A stretch of DNA of 45,399 nucleotides from NCBI GenBank assembly GCA_036796255.1, contig DAIRDH010000024.1, forward strand, positions 1 through 45,399, read 5' to 3'. Shown in pieces: positions 8,492 to 17,656 of the stretch (position 1 is its first letter; each line of letters begins with the position of its first letter). A program made the position numbers and the translations under genes. The DNA comes from T3Sed10-241 sp036796255 (GTDB taxonomy: Bacteria > Bacteroidota > Bacteroidia > Flavobacteriales_D > Cryomorphaceae). Below the pieces are notes generated by a model. The model was not told the origin of the DNA and did not search any database. It was given only the letters and a program-made list of their open reading frames with translations.

Positions 8492-10206
8492 TTACCTTGT
8501 GATTGCGACGGTAATTTCTAAATCAACATCCCGTTCCAGGCTGTGCTGCAATTTGGTTTTTATCTCGTTGAGCTCTAGTTCCGAAAGCTGATGATCTGTG
8601 GTGACTGTAATGCCAATGAGTAAGGGATTGAGTCTAATTACCCGGGCATCCTTCACTGCAAAACTTCCATACTCTTGCTTTTCAATCTGAGATACAATGG
8701 TATGTTCTTGTACCATTCTATTGAAGCTCAATGCCAGGGGCAGGCTAAGGACCACAACGAAAATGAGGGAAATGAACACGCCTTTGCGCGCAAGCCGAAA
8801 TGGACTGTAGCCCATAACGAGAAAGGTGAGGGCTCCGGCCAAAATCATCCCGGCAAGGTTGGTAAGCAATAGCAGCAGGGCTCCGAGGAAGACTTCCATA
8901 TCAAGCCACGCCAGGCCGATGCCCGATACGGCAAGAGGCGGGACCAGGGCAACAGCTATGGCCACCCCCGCAAGTGTTTTTGCAATTTCCTCACGCGCAT
9001 GGGCATAGGCACCGGCCACTCCCGATACCACGGCGATGCCCAGGTCGAGCAAATTTGGCCTGACGCGTGAGAGTATTTCAGAGTTNNNNNNNNNNNNNNN
9101 NNNNNNNNNNNNNNNNNNNNNNNNNNNNNNNNNNNNNNNNNNNNNNNNNNNNNNNNNNNNNNNNNNNNNNNNNNNNNNNNNNNNNTCGTTTTGAGCTCGG
9201 CGTTGCTGCGCAAAAGGGTAAATAGATGCTGAAACTCTTCTGTAGAAGCGTGTGAAATAAACGGCAGCTTTTTCCCCACCATCTCCTTGGCGTGTGCTTT
9301 GGACGGCAAGGCATTCACCTTGAAAATGTCGTTGGCCTCCTCACCTTTGGTCGTAGTACCCAGATAATATCCGGGAATCATTTTGATTTGCTTGTCTACA
9401 ATTTTCAGATGAATCTCTTGAGCTGATTGACTTAGTCCGTCTTCTGAAAAGTCAAAAGGTTCAGGTCCCGACAACCAGACCTCATTGGTCTTGATATGGG
9501 CCGAAAAAGGCGGCATCCGCTGTTGCTTAAAAATTGACCGGAAGGCAAACAGGACAAGTTGACTCAGGCTTCGGGGACTGATAAGGAAGATGTGGAAGCG
9601 GCCGTCGTTGGCAAAGGTGTTTTCAAGGATAAATCGAGACAACAGAGAGCCGCGACCGTGCTGCACGGCGACTATTCCAGCCACCGCCGTTCTCAATTCT
9701 TTAGAAACGGTCTTCAACTTTACGTCAAAAGGGCGCAAGGCGAAAAATTTCTTCGCGATGTGCCTGAGTCGTTTGAATGGTGATGTAGTTGCGGTGCTTC
9801 CTGATGTGACGAGATGAAAAGTATCACCGATAATCACATTGTTGAATACCAGCCTGTCATTGCAATACATACAATCTATTGCAACACTTTTAGGATTGGA
9901 TTTCAAATGGTCAATCGCATCCTTGACAGTGGAGTGTATACCATAACCTATGCGCGATTGGATACCATCCGGATGCGGCAATACCGCTATTTCGATCGAC
10001 TTCTCTGTGATAAGGGGAAGGAATATCTTGAGGTCCTCATCGCTCAGGTAGGTGAGCAGTGTTGCGTCACGATCATTCTTGTCCATCTCCCATTGGTTGA
10101 ATGAAATGAACTCGACGGTAAGATCGGACAGCGCCTCCTCCAGACCGGTTTTCACCTCATCCGAAACATCTTTTGAATGAAGAAGAATGATCCTTTTGTT
10201 GTTCAC
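8492..10206 (-). CDS. DUF389 family membrane protein (interrupted by assembly gap)
   Basis: The N-terminal part (10206 to 9186, 340 codons, GTG start) looks like a soluble domain with lipid-kinase-like stretches (HGRGSLLSRFILEN, HIFLISPRSLSQLVLF). The C-terminal part (9085 to 8492) is clearly the DUF389 membrane domain: SRVRPNLLDLGIAVVSG, then AGAYAHAREEIAKTLAGVAI and AVALVPPLAVSGIGLAWLD, with three further hydrophobic helices and a short soluble tail. The two parts are separated by 100 N and are in different frames across it, so a membrane portion of unknown length is missing. DUF389 proteins have no established function. The gene follows batE by 65 bp in the same direction and may be transcribed with the Bat operon. 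Confidence 0.8.
9086..9185. other. Assembly gap of 100 N
   Basis: Exactly 100 undetermined bases. The flanking DUF389 reading frames need a gap length of 2 modulo 3 to join, while 100 is 1 modulo 3, so the length is probably a scaffolding placeholder. Complete DUF389 domains carry further transmembrane helices before the RPNLLDL motif, which are missing here. Confidence 0.97.
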
Positions 10207-10271
10207 TATAATATGGCTTCAGGATGTCCAAGTTAATGCAATAATCTCAAAGGCAGGCGACCGTCAAAAAT

Positions 10272-11033
10272 TCAGATTTGCTCCAGGACCTCTGTTTTCA
10301 CCCATCCTTTGCCTCCGCTTGCAATCTCAATATGGCGCCATTCACCCTCCGTGCGTAACAGGTTGACACGCGCACCAGCATGAAGCACGAATACATCGGT
10401 ACTTCCTGCACGTGGTTCACTTTTCACATCGACTTTGTCGGCGAAAACGATGGCCGAATTGCGGCCGTGACGAAACTCGCTTGCCGATTCGCTGAGGGAG
10501 TAAGCTGCAATCACCAAAAGCAACAAAACCAATCCTGCAAAAAAGCCGAAACGCCTGAATGCCGAATTTTTGCCAAAAGCAAAAAGAAGGAGAAACAGTG
10601 CTGCAAATACGCTCAAGACGATAGAAATCCAGGCCCATCCATCAGGGCCAATACCAAAACGAAAATCTTCCCACCACAAGGCAAATTTGGTCTTAGGCAG
10701 GCTCTCAATGCGGTCGGCAATGCGTTCATTGGCCAGGCGCAAGTTGTACCTTGCATCTTCATTGGCTGGTTCAAACTTAAGTGCCCGCTCAAAGTGCAGA
10801 ATGGATTCCGGAATCTGGTTGAGTTTGTAATAAGTGTTGCCGAGATTGAAATTCAGCGCAAAACCTTCAGCTTCTTCTTCAGCCAATTTAAACTGTTCGA
10901 GCGCGAGCTCGTAATTGGCCTGGCCATAGGCTTCATTGCCTTTTGCGAAAGCGCTCAAAGTCTCATCAGGAACGGTTGCCTTCACGGCAAAAAGCAGCAG
11001 GAAACTGGTGCAGAAAATCAGAAATACCCTCAT
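10272..11033 (-). CDS. batE: BatE: TPR and SH3-domain membrane protein
   Basis: The product has 253 residues. After an N-terminal signal or anchor (MRVFLIFCTSFLLLFAVKA) come two to three TPR repeats (about 25-105, FNLGNTYYKLNQIPESILHFERAL). Two transmembrane helices follow (about 133-153 and 161-178), then a C-terminal SH3b-like domain (VDVKSEPRAGSTDVFVLHAGARVNLL). This arrangement and its place as the last Bat gene identify BatE. The start overlaps the batD stop by 4 bp (11030-11033), suggesting coupled translation. TPR proteins of the Bat complex are thought to scaffold envelope protein interactions; the exact role is unproven. Confidence 0.88.
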   Translation of the reverse strand: MRVFLIFCTSFLLLFAVKATVPDETLSAFAKGNEAYGQANYELALEQFKLAEEEAEGFALNFNLGNTYYKLNQIPESILHFERALKFEPANEDARYNLRLANERIADRIESLPKTKFALWWEDFRFGIGPDGWAWISIVLSVFAALFLLLFAFGKNSAFRRFGFFAGLVLLLLVIAAYSLSESASEFRHGRNSAIVFADKVDVKSEPRAGSTDVFVLHAGARVNLLRTEGEWRHIEIASGGKGWVKTEVLEQI

Positions 11034-12814
11034 TTGAATGCGCCCTCCATTTTTTGAATGAATGCCTCTACCCTTTGGTAAAACATGCGGTCGCTTTGCC
11101 CAGATATGGGCGCAAATCGGGCCATTTCACAAGTTTCGATGATGGCGATGGCCTCTTGCGCGAGTGTTTCCGGTATCGCTCTTGCGGCAAATTCCGCTTT
11201 AATTACGGGCTTGGTAAGCTCGGCCTTTTGCGTGTTCAACTTATCAGAGAAGTAGCCATACATGGCATTGAATATCTCCGCATAAAAATTCTTACTGTCA
11301 TTTTTGTCCATGGCAGCTTTCGCAATTTGCAGACGTTTTCTTGCCAAACGCGCAGCTTTTTTGCTTCTGATGGTTTTGACATCGCCCAATATCGATTCTC
11401 GGTTTTTATTGAACAATACCAGAAGAAGAAACAGAAATAGCGGGCCAACAAGCAAACCATAGTATAGTTTTGACCCAAAAAACATACTGCCTTTTGCCTT
11501 TAGCGTTTCGGCACTCGTCTCTATGTAACGGATATCTGCGCGCAGTGGCTCTACCCTGCTTCGCGCGATGGCTCCCTGCCCTTCAGGCACGACACCATCT
11601 TCACCTTCAACCGTAATTTCAAATGGGCCAATGGATTCGGTGATGTATCGCTCCCTGGACGGACTGAAAAAGCTGTACTCTATTTTCGGAAGGTCGTATT
11701 GACCGGCGTAGCGTGGAATTACGAGATACTCGTAGGTTCGGCTACCGGAGATACCCCCTGCTGTAACTGCAATCTTGTCTTTTACTTCAGGATCGTACAC
11801 CTCAAAGTCGGTAGGAAAGTCTATGAGGGGTGCTTTGACCAGTTTCAAATTACCCTTACCGCTGATGACAACACGCAGGTCGATGGCATCATTGGCTTGT
11901 AGATTGGATTTACCCACTTTACCGCTGAAGCTATACTCGCCTACTGCCCCATTGAAGCTTGGCGGAGCACCTCCGGGAAGTGGCAATACTTCGATGCTTT
12001 GTGCATAGCTGCTGGCACTCACCTCGGTACCCGGGTTGAAAAAGCTACGGTTTACCCTGGCGCTCAATTTGAAGGGCTCGATTTCTATGGTACCCGATCG
12101 CTGTGGAAAAAGCAATTGCTGCCGCAAAATAGCCTTGCGGTAAGGCACTCCCTTGATGTATTCGTAATCTGCCTCCCATGATACTGTTCCTGACTTCACA
12201 TCTTCGGTCCAAAAACCATTGAGCCCTGGAAAAGTCGTTTCACCCAGGTCAATATTGTTGTAGCGGCTCAGCAGCACGAAGGATATGAGGATGCCCTCGC
12301 CTTGATATACCTTTCTTTTGCTGAGCTGCATCTGCACAATGAGGTTGGCATCATTCGACCTGGCTTGTTGCTGCCCTTGTTGCTGCCCCTGCTGAGGCCT
12401 GGACTGGGTGCCACCGGCTGCTGCACTGCTGCGCCCTTCTACCACTTCAACTGTTATACTCTTTGATTTCAACAACTTATTGCTCACCCTGGCCGATGCC
12501 GCTCCTATGGTGTAACTTCCTACTGCACGGGGCCGCAATGTATAGCTCACCGTCATGGTAGAAGATTGCTTGCCATTGATGAATTGAAAACTCGAGGAGG
12601 TGGAGGGGCCGAATACCACATCGAAATCGGTGAAAGAGGGCGGGGTAATCTCACCTCTGGCATTTTCCAGGGTAAATTTCACGCTGAATACATCACCAAG
12701 GGCCACGGGATTCTTATCGAGACTGGCATTGAACACCGGCTCCTGACCGTAGGCAGAAGCGATGGTCAAGAGGGCCATCAGGCAGGAAACGATATGTCTA
12801 CCAGTCTTTTTCAA
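11030..12814 (-). CDS. batD: BatD: oxygen-tolerance family membrane-anchored protein
   Basis: The 594-residue protein has a signal peptide (to about SAYGQ at residue 24). A long extracytoplasmic region of repeated beta-sandwich domains follows (FNASLDKNPVALGDVFSVKFTLEN near the N-terminus), with a Q/G-rich linker around residues 135-150. One transmembrane helix (about 453-475, LYYGLLVGPLFLFLLLVLF) leads to a charged cytosolic tail (about 480-594). This is the layout of the BatD family (Pfam BatD). It overlaps batC by 17 bp and batE by 4 bp. Its role in envelope or oxidative-stress tolerance comes from studies of Bat operons in Bacteroides and Leptospira, with mixed support for the original aerotolerance claim. 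Confidence 0.9.
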   Translation of the reverse strand: MKKTGRHIVSCLMALLTIASAYGQEPVFNASLDKNPVALGDVFSVKFTLENARGEITPPSFTDFDVVFGPSTSSSFQFINGKQSSTMTVSYTLRPRAVGSYTIGAASARVSNKLLKSKSITVEVVEGRSSAAAGGTQSRPQQGQQQGQQQARSNDANLIVQMQLSKRKVYQGEGILISFVLLSRYNNIDLGETTFPGLNGFWTEDVKSGTVSWEADYEYIKGVPYRKAILRQQLLFPQRSGTIEIEPFKLSARVNRSFFNPGTEVSASSYAQSIEVLPLPGGAPPSFNGAVGEYSFSGKVGKSNLQANDAIDLRVVISGKGNLKLVKAPLIDFPTDFEVYDPEVKDKIAVTAGGISGSRTYEYLVIPRYAGQYDLPKIEYSFFSPSRERYITESIGPFEITVEGEDGVVPEGQGAIARSRVEPLRADIRYIETSAETLKAKGSMFFGSKLYYGLLVGPLFLFLLLVLFNKNRESILGDVKTIRSKKAARLARKRLQIAKAAMDKNDSKNFYAEIFNAMYGYFSDKLNTQKAELTKPVIKAEFAARAIPETLAQEAIAIIETCEMARFAPISGQSDRMFYQRVEAFIQKMEGAFK

Positions 12815-13568
12815 TGTTAATGACTTGGGGTTTTCGCTTGCGCTTGTTCATTTCCTCCTGAAGTTCCTTTTCCCGCTGCATCATGGCCTCGAGCAATTTC
12901 TCCGCATCTTCCTTGCTGAGCTCGTCGGGTTGATCGGGCTCTTGCTGCTGGTCATTCTCTTGATTTTGATCTTGCTGGTCCTGATTCTGCTCTTGTTCTT
13001 CCTGCTGTTCTTGATTTTCTTGCTTCTGCTCCTGGTCTTGTTGCTCCTGTTGTTGCTGCTCCTGTTCTTGCTTCATCTTCATGGCGTAGGCAAGGTTGTA
13101 GCGCGCTGCATCATCTTCTGGATTGATACGAAGCGCACCTTTGTAGGCTTCTATGCTTTTGTCTACGTCGCCCGAGAGCAAGTGCGCATTGCCCTGATTG
13201 AACAATGCTTTATTCTTATCCTCATCCGTTTCGGCGAGTTTTGCGATACTTTCAAAGTCGGAAGCAGCTTTTTTGTTCATTTCGATGGCTGCCTCCATGG
13301 CCGATTGCTGTGCTTCCTGGTCTTGAATTTTGGCGGCCTCTTCTGCCATTTTTGCAGACTTTCTCAGCAAGGCATTGGCGCGGTTGAACCGTGCTTCCCT
13401 GCGATCACCATCCTTCTCAAGGGCCTCATCATAAAGTTCCAAAGATGCGTTGTAATCTGAATTGCGGTAGGCTTCATTCCCTTTATAGATTTGAATACCT
13501 GCATTTTGAGCCATCAACCCAAAGGCTGCCAAAAGCATAAAACACATTGTGCAAATTCTTACTATCAT
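12798..13568 (-). CDS. batC: BatC: TPR protein with Q/E-rich tail
   Basis: The product has 256 residues: signal peptide (MIVRICTMCFMLLAAFGLMAQ), several TPR repeats (about 28-165, including NQGNAHLLSGDVDKSIEAYKGALRINPEDDAARYNLAYAM), then a roughly 60-residue low-complexity region of Gln and Glu/Asp. A final charged helix ends in KPQVINIEKDW. The TPR plus Q/E-rich pattern is typical of BatC, which in Leptospira has been reported to interact with BatB. The low-complexity part is encoded by an imperfect trinucleotide tract at about 12940-13080. The start overlaps the batB end by 4 bp and its end overlaps batD by 17 bp. Confidence 0.88.
   Translation of the reverse strand: MIVRICTMCFMLLAAFGLMAQNAGIQIYKGNEAYRNSDYNASLELYDEALEKDGDRREARFNRANALLRKSAKMAEEAAKIQDQEAQQSAMEAAIEMNKKAASDFESIAKLAETDEDKNKALFNQGNAHLLSGDVDKSIEAYKGALRINPEDDAARYNLAYAMKMKQEQEQQQQEQQDQEQKQENQEQQEEQEQNQDQQDQNQENDQQQEPDQPDELSKEDAEKLLEAMMQREKELQEEMNKRKRKPQVINIEKDW
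12940..13080. repeat. Imperfect CTG/TTG/CTC-type trinucleotide tract within batC
   Basis: On the plus strand this segment is built of degenerate ttg/ctg/ctc/ttc triplets; on the coding strand these are CAG/CAA/GAG/GAA codons for the Q/E-rich tail of BatC. Repeat units are interrupted, so it is an ageing rather than a pure microsatellite. Length changes here would usually be in-frame. Confidence 0.7.
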
Positions 13569-14716
13569 CGTTCAAAAATTTCCAATCGTCTGGCAATTTT
13601 ACCTTTTCGCTCTGTGAGCAAAAATTCAGCCAACATACAAAGCAAAGCGAGTACCAAAAATATTTGAAAACGGTCTTCATATTCGGCATAGCTCACTGAA
13701 CCCATATCGGCCTTCTCCAGTTCATTTAGCTCATCGAGCAAAGTATTGAGGCCCACTTCGGCTGCACTTGCCCTCACATAATTACCACCACCTGCCGCGG
13801 CGATTTCACGGAGCATGTCTTCATTCAGTCGGGAAATAACGGTGCTGCCGTCGCGGTCTTTTCTAAAGCCCGTCTTACGCCCGTTGCGCATGTCGGGAAT
13901 TGGACTGCCCTTCACAGAGCCTATCCCTATGGTGTACACCAATACCCCCTGTTCCTGAGCCTTGGTCGCCGCGCCAACGGCATCATCTTCATGATTTTCC
14001 CCATCGCTGATTACGATAATCGCCTTTTGCGCCGGGCTGCTGAAGTCAAAACTTTCGAGACTCCTTTCTATGGCAGCCCCTATGGCCGTACCCTGTGTTG
14101 GAACGATATCAGGAGTTACGGAATTGAGAAACAACTTGGCTGCGCCATAGTCGCTTGTGATTGGCAATTGCACATAGGCCTCTCCGGCAAAAACAACGAT
14201 GCCTATCCTGTCGCCCCGGAGCTTATCTACAAAACGCTCAATGGCGCGGCGGGCAAGGACCATTCTACTGGGCTTCAGGTCTTCCGCGAGCATGCTGTTC
14301 GATACATCAATAGCGAGCATCAGCTCAATACCTTGCACCTTGGTTTCGGTCATTTTGGAACCCAATTGCGGATTGATCAGCGCAGTTATGATAAAAGCAG
14401 CCGCAAGGCGCCACAGCATGAATTTGGCAGTCACCTTTACACTTGAGACATCGCTTACCAGGTGTCCAAGTAATCCTGCTTCCGCAAATTTGTCGAAACG
14501 GCGGTTTTTCACCCAAATCATGAGGATGAACAGGGCGAACATAAGCGGGCCGAGCAGGTAGAGCCATGCATATTCCGGACGTTGAAAGCGGAGTCCGGGC
14601 ATCACATTCACCAGCCAAAGCACCACAATACCAAAGGCCAGCCAAAGCACTGCTTCCAGGATAGCCAATGCGGTAAACGCACCCCAAAAATTGTATTTGT
14701 AGCGTTTCTCTCTCAT
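13565..14716 (-). CDS. batB: BatB: VWA-domain membrane protein
   Basis: The product has 383 residues from the ATG at 14716, chosen because it forms an ATGA 4-bp overlap with the batA stop; an in-frame start 75 bp further up would lie well inside batA. Hydrophobic helices lie near the N-terminus (AILEAVLWLAFGIVVLWLV, then AWLYLLGPLMFALFILMIWV), with a third before the VWA domain (about 135-340). The MIDAS site is DVSNS in LMLAIDVSNSMLAEDL, the GTAIGAAIERSL threonine and ISDGENHEDD. A final helix closes the protein. The first helix is extra relative to many BatB proteins, where translation would begin near MPGLRFQRPEYAWL. Confidence 0.87.
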   Translation of the reverse strand: MREKRYKYNFWGAFTALAILEAVLWLAFGIVVLWLVNVMPGLRFQRPEYAWLYLLGPLMFALFILMIWVKNRRFDKFAEAGLLGHLVSDVSSVKVTAKFMLWRLAAAFIITALINPQLGSKMTETKVQGIELMLAIDVSNSMLAEDLKPSRMVLARRAIERFVDKLRGDRIGIVVFAGEAYVQLPITSDYGAAKLFLNSVTPDIVPTQGTAIGAAIERSLESFDFSSPAQKAIIVISDGENHEDDAVGAATKAQEQGVLVYTIGIGSVKGSPIPDMRNGRKTGFRKDRDGSTVISRLNEDMLREIAAAGGGNYVRASAAEVGLNTLLDELNELEKADMGSVSYAEYEDRFQIFLVLALLCMLAEFLLTERKGKIARRLEIFER

Positions 14717-15792
14717 GGCAGCGTTTGCAAAATGAGTTGTCGGTACAAAAATTCCAGCAACAGCAGAGCCCCGGCGATAGAAAGCATCCAAAAGAAGTTT
14801 TCAGCACGGCGGCTGTGTTCCGTAACGTTGATTCTTGTTTTCTCTAAAGTGTCTATTTCTGAGAAAATTCCAGCAAGTGCGTTGCCATCTGTAGCCCTGA
14901 AATACTTCGCATCCGTAAGTTCCGCGACTTCCTCGAGCAGTTTCTCATCGATGTTTACATCCACCATTTCGTAGCGGTAGCTGCCATCCTGATAAATTCC
15001 CGTTGGGGACAGTGCTTTACCGCGGGCACCGATTCCAATGGTGTATACCCTGATGCCATATGATTTGGCAATCTCGGCCGCGGTCATGGGCGAGATGCTA
15101 CCCGAATTGTTTTCACCGTCGCTGGTAAGGATGATGACTTTGCTCTTCGCTTCACTTTCCTTCAATCGGTTGACAGCAGTTGCGAGGCCCATGCCCACTG
15201 CCGTACCATCTTTAATCATCCCGGTGCGTATATCCTTCAATAGGCCTATCAGCACATTGTGGTCGGTGGTGAGTGGGCATTGGGTAAAAGCCTCACCTTC
15301 ATACACCACTAGGCCAATGCGGTCATTGGGGCGCTCGCGAATAAATCGCGTGGCCACCGCTTTGGAACTTTCAAGCCTGTCGGGCTCAAAGTCTCTTGCC
15401 AGCATAGAGGCTGAAATGTCCATGGAGATCACAATGTCAATCCCCTCAGTCGATACGTTTTGCCATGACATAAGGCTCTGCGGGCGGGCGATCGCCATGA
15501 TGATCAACGCCAGGGCTACACTGCGCATGATAAATGGCAGTTGGAGCTGGATTTCCGTGAGGAGATTGCCCCCTGAGTCGAACTGGCCCAATGTAGGCAA
15601 TCCCACTTTCGAATACCTCCAATGCACGCTAATAACGTGGTAGATGCCTAAAGCGGGGATCAGAAACAGGAGCCAAAATACTTCTTCGTTGTTGTAGGCA
15701 TACCGGTCTTTGAACATATACCACACCAGCAATGTGGCTATGCTCGAGAGCACTGCAACGGCGACTGCGATATAGTTTACCCTTTTTTTCAC
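14713..15792 (-). CDS. batA: BatA: VWA-domain membrane protein
   Basis: This 359-residue protein has an N-terminal pair of transmembrane helices, a third before the VWA domain (about 75-95), a VWA domain (about 115-300) and a C-terminal helix (FFWMLSIAGALLLLEFLY). MIDAS residues are visible in VISMDISASMLARDFEP (DxSxS), KDGTAVGMGLATAVNRL and ILTSDGENNSGSI. BatA and BatB are paralogues that are nearly always adjacent; membrane-bound, with the VWA domain metal-binding. The gene overlaps the upstream BatD-like gene and downstream batB by 4 bp each, consistent with fixed stoichiometry through coupled translation. Confidence 0.9.
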   Translation of the reverse strand: MKKRVNYIAVAVAVLSSIATLLVWYMFKDRYAYNNEEVFWLLFLIPALGIYHVISVHWRYSKVGLPTLGQFDSGGNLLTEIQLQLPFIMRSVALALIIMAIARPQSLMSWQNVSTEGIDIVISMDISASMLARDFEPDRLESSKAVATRFIRERPNDRIGLVVYEGEAFTQCPLTTDHNVLIGLLKDIRTGMIKDGTAVGMGLATAVNRLKESEAKSKVIILTSDGENNSGSISPMTAAEIAKSYGIRVYTIGIGARGKALSPTGIYQDGSYRYEMVDVNIDEKLLEEVAELTDAKYFRATDGNALAGIFSEIDTLEKTRINVTEHSRRAENFFWMLSIAGALLLLEFLYRQLILQTLP

Positions 15793-16778
15793 GTTTGGGT
15801 GCCTCCTTCGTTTAAGTCAACATCCTTGACTTCTGCCGCCAAATGCTCGTGCACGTTTTTCACAAATGAGATGGCATCAGCGGCTGATTTTTCACTGAGT
15901 GCTGCATCTGGCTTTTCTTTGGCAAACTTCACCATATCAGCGAGGTTCAGTAAGCTCCTGAGCTTCTGCATTTCGCCTTTCGGCAAATCTGCATACCGCA
16001 AGCGGCTCAATATCTGTGCTGAAGTAAGCTCATGGGCGGGCATGTCAAATACCGCCTCGATGTAATCCCGCAATGCATCCGTGAGTTCTGTAAAGTACTG
16101 CTTTGTCTTATCATTTGCGTAAAGCCGTTCCTGCCTGATGCGCTCAAGTGCTTCAAGTGCGCGCAAATGAGGAGCTTTCTGAACTACAGGTGCTTGCTCT
16201 TTCGGCCTTGCTTTGGCACGGGCCCGCATGCGTCGGTACAGTAAAATCGCCGCTATAATTGCCACAAGCACTGCAGCAGCACCTGCAGCATAGGGCCAGT
16301 ATGCCGACACATAATCGCGCCAATCCAGGTTTACTTCATAGATGTCGCGAATGTCATGTATGCCTTTGGTGGTGTCAATTTCAACCCCTTTTACGGTAAG
16401 TAGAAAAGCCCGGGTGCTCATTCTATCTCCATCCACATCGAAAGTAAACGGAGGAATCGCATAAAAACCTGTATCGAAACTTGTAATCCAAAGGCGCTGC
16501 TCGAGGCGGGTTTCTTTTACCTCATCGCTGGTAGGGAGGGTATCAATCGCCGAGCGCCTGAGCACCTCCACGCCACCCACGATGGTATCGCCAATAACAG
16601 GAAAAGCGATCAATGGCATATTTTCCTTGGGCACCGCAATGGAAAGGGTGAGCTGGGCTTGTTCCCCAATGAGAATCTCTTTCTTGTCAACGAGTGCATC
16701 GGGTTGCTGCGCAACGAGATTTGCCCCGCTCAATGCGATGCAAGTCAAAAGAAGTATATGTTTCAGCGTATGTATCAT
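15789..16778 (-). CDS. BatD-like single-pass membrane protein of the Bat operon
   Basis: The product has 329 residues: signal peptide (MIHTLKHILLLTCIALSGANLVAQ), a beta-rich extracytoplasmic domain (about 28-150) resembling one BatD sandwich, one transmembrane helix (about 160-182, YAAGAAAVLVAIIAAILLY) and a helical cytosolic tail. The tail contains YFTELTDALRDYIEAVFDMPAHELTSAQIL, similar to the tail of DUF4381 and BatD proteins. It is positioned between DUF58 and batA, overlapping batA by 4 bp and 2 bp from the DUF58 stop. It has no common gene name and is usually annotated hypothetical. Operon membership argues that it belongs to the same membrane complex as BatA, BatB and BatD. Confidence 0.75.
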   Translation of the reverse strand: MIHTLKHILLLTCIALSGANLVAQQPDALVDKKEILIGEQAQLTLSIAVPKENMPLIAFPVIGDTIVGGVEVLRRSAIDTLPTSDEVKETRLEQRLWITSFDTGFYAIPPFTFDVDGDRMSTRAFLLTVKGVEIDTTKGIHDIRDIYEVNLDWRDYVSAYWPYAAGAAAVLVAIIAAILLYRRMRARAKARPKEQAPVVQKAPHLRALEALERIRQERLYANDKTKQYFTELTDALRDYIEAVFDMPAHELTSAQILSRLRYADLPKGEMQKLRSLLNLADMVKFAKEKPDAALSEKSAADAISFVKNVHEHLAAEVKDVDLNEGGTQT

Positions 16779-16780
16779 GG

Positions 16781-17653
16781 CTAGGTTCGCCTGCTAAGCA
16801 GATTTCTCAATGGCGTGATATACGATTCATGCGTGGCAATCTGTGCCACATCAACCCCGGCCCTTTTGCACGACTGCACCACGTGTTCATGCCTTGCCAC
16901 TGCCTTTTTGGCGTAAGCTTCCCGCACCGATTTGGAATGTGTATTTACCCAACGCACCTCGCCGCTTTCCGGATCTACAAATTGCACGAGGCCGATGCTC
17001 GGCATTTCTTTTTCCCGCTGATCGTAAATCTGAAGTGCCACTAGGTCGTGCTTTCGGTTTGCCAGTTTGAGCGCGTCTTCATAACCTTCGGCGATGAAAT
17101 CAGAGATTAAAAAGGCGATGCTTCGCTTCTTAACCACATTGTTGAGGTAGCGCAGTGCTTCCACAATGTTGGTGCCTTGCTGCTCAGGCTCAAACTCGAG
17201 CAACTCGCGAATGATGCGCAGTATGTGCTGCTTGCCCTTCTTGGGAGGGATAAACTTCTCAACATCAGCGCTGAAAAAGATCACGCCAATCTTGTCATTG
17301 TTCGTGATGGCTGAAAACGAAAGTACCGCGCATATCTCAGCGATCAAGGCCTTCTTGAGTTGTACGTGTGTACCAAAGCGATCTGATGCCGAAATATCCA
17401 CCAGTAGGATCACGGTAAGCTCGCGTTCTTCTTCGAACACCTTGACATAAGGATTTCCAAACCTTGCTGTTACGTTCCAGTCGATGGTGCGCACCTCATC
17501 GCCTACGCTGTACTCGCGCACCTCGCTAAAGGCCATACCCCTTCCTTTGAAGGCCGAGTGGTATTCTCCAGAGAAAATCTGATTGGAGAGGCCTTTGGTT
17601 TTGAGCTCTATGCGCCTTACTTTCTTTAATAATTCAGCAGTATCCGTAGCCAT
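16781..17653 (-). CDS. DUF58 (VWA-like) protein
   Basis: The 290-residue soluble protein contains the DUF58 signature GRGMAFSEVREYSVGDEVRTIDWNVTARFG, split here for length, at about residues 35-65. The following VFEEERELTVILLVDISAS is a VWA-like fold with a DxSxS motif. DUF58 proteins are constant partners of MoxR ATPases and are thought to be adaptors for its chaperone action. It starts 3 nt after the moxR stop and ends 2 nt before the BatD-like gene, so it is part of the same transcript. Confidence 0.9.
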   Translation of the reverse strand: MATDTAELLKKVRRIELKTKGLSNQIFSGEYHSAFKGRGMAFSEVREYSVGDEVRTIDWNVTARFGNPYVKVFEEERELTVILLVDISASDRFGTHVQLKKALIAEICAVLSFSAITNNDKIGVIFFSADVEKFIPPKKGKQHILRIIRELLEFEPEQQGTNIVEALRYLNNVVKKRSIAFLISDFIAEGYEDALKLANRKHDLVALQIYDQREKEMPSIGLVQFVDPESGEVRWVNTHSKSVREAYAKKAVARHEHVVQSCKRAGVDVAQIATHESYITPLRNLLSRRT

Positions 17654-17656
17654 GTG

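Noticed and set aside
8956..9085. Continuation of the DUF389 N-terminal frame after the N run
   Set aside because: The reading after the gap is out of frame; the correct frame gives SRVRPNLLDLGIAVVSG, the real DUF389 motif.
12762..13460. Plus-strand frame rich in leucine, looking like a membrane protein
   Set aside because: The leucine runs are the complement of the CAG/GAG-type tract in batC; it is a shadow of BatC.
14717..14791. Upstream start for BatB
   Set aside because: It would overlap batA by about 79 bp, whereas ATG 14716 makes the standard ATGA junction seen elsewhere in the operon.
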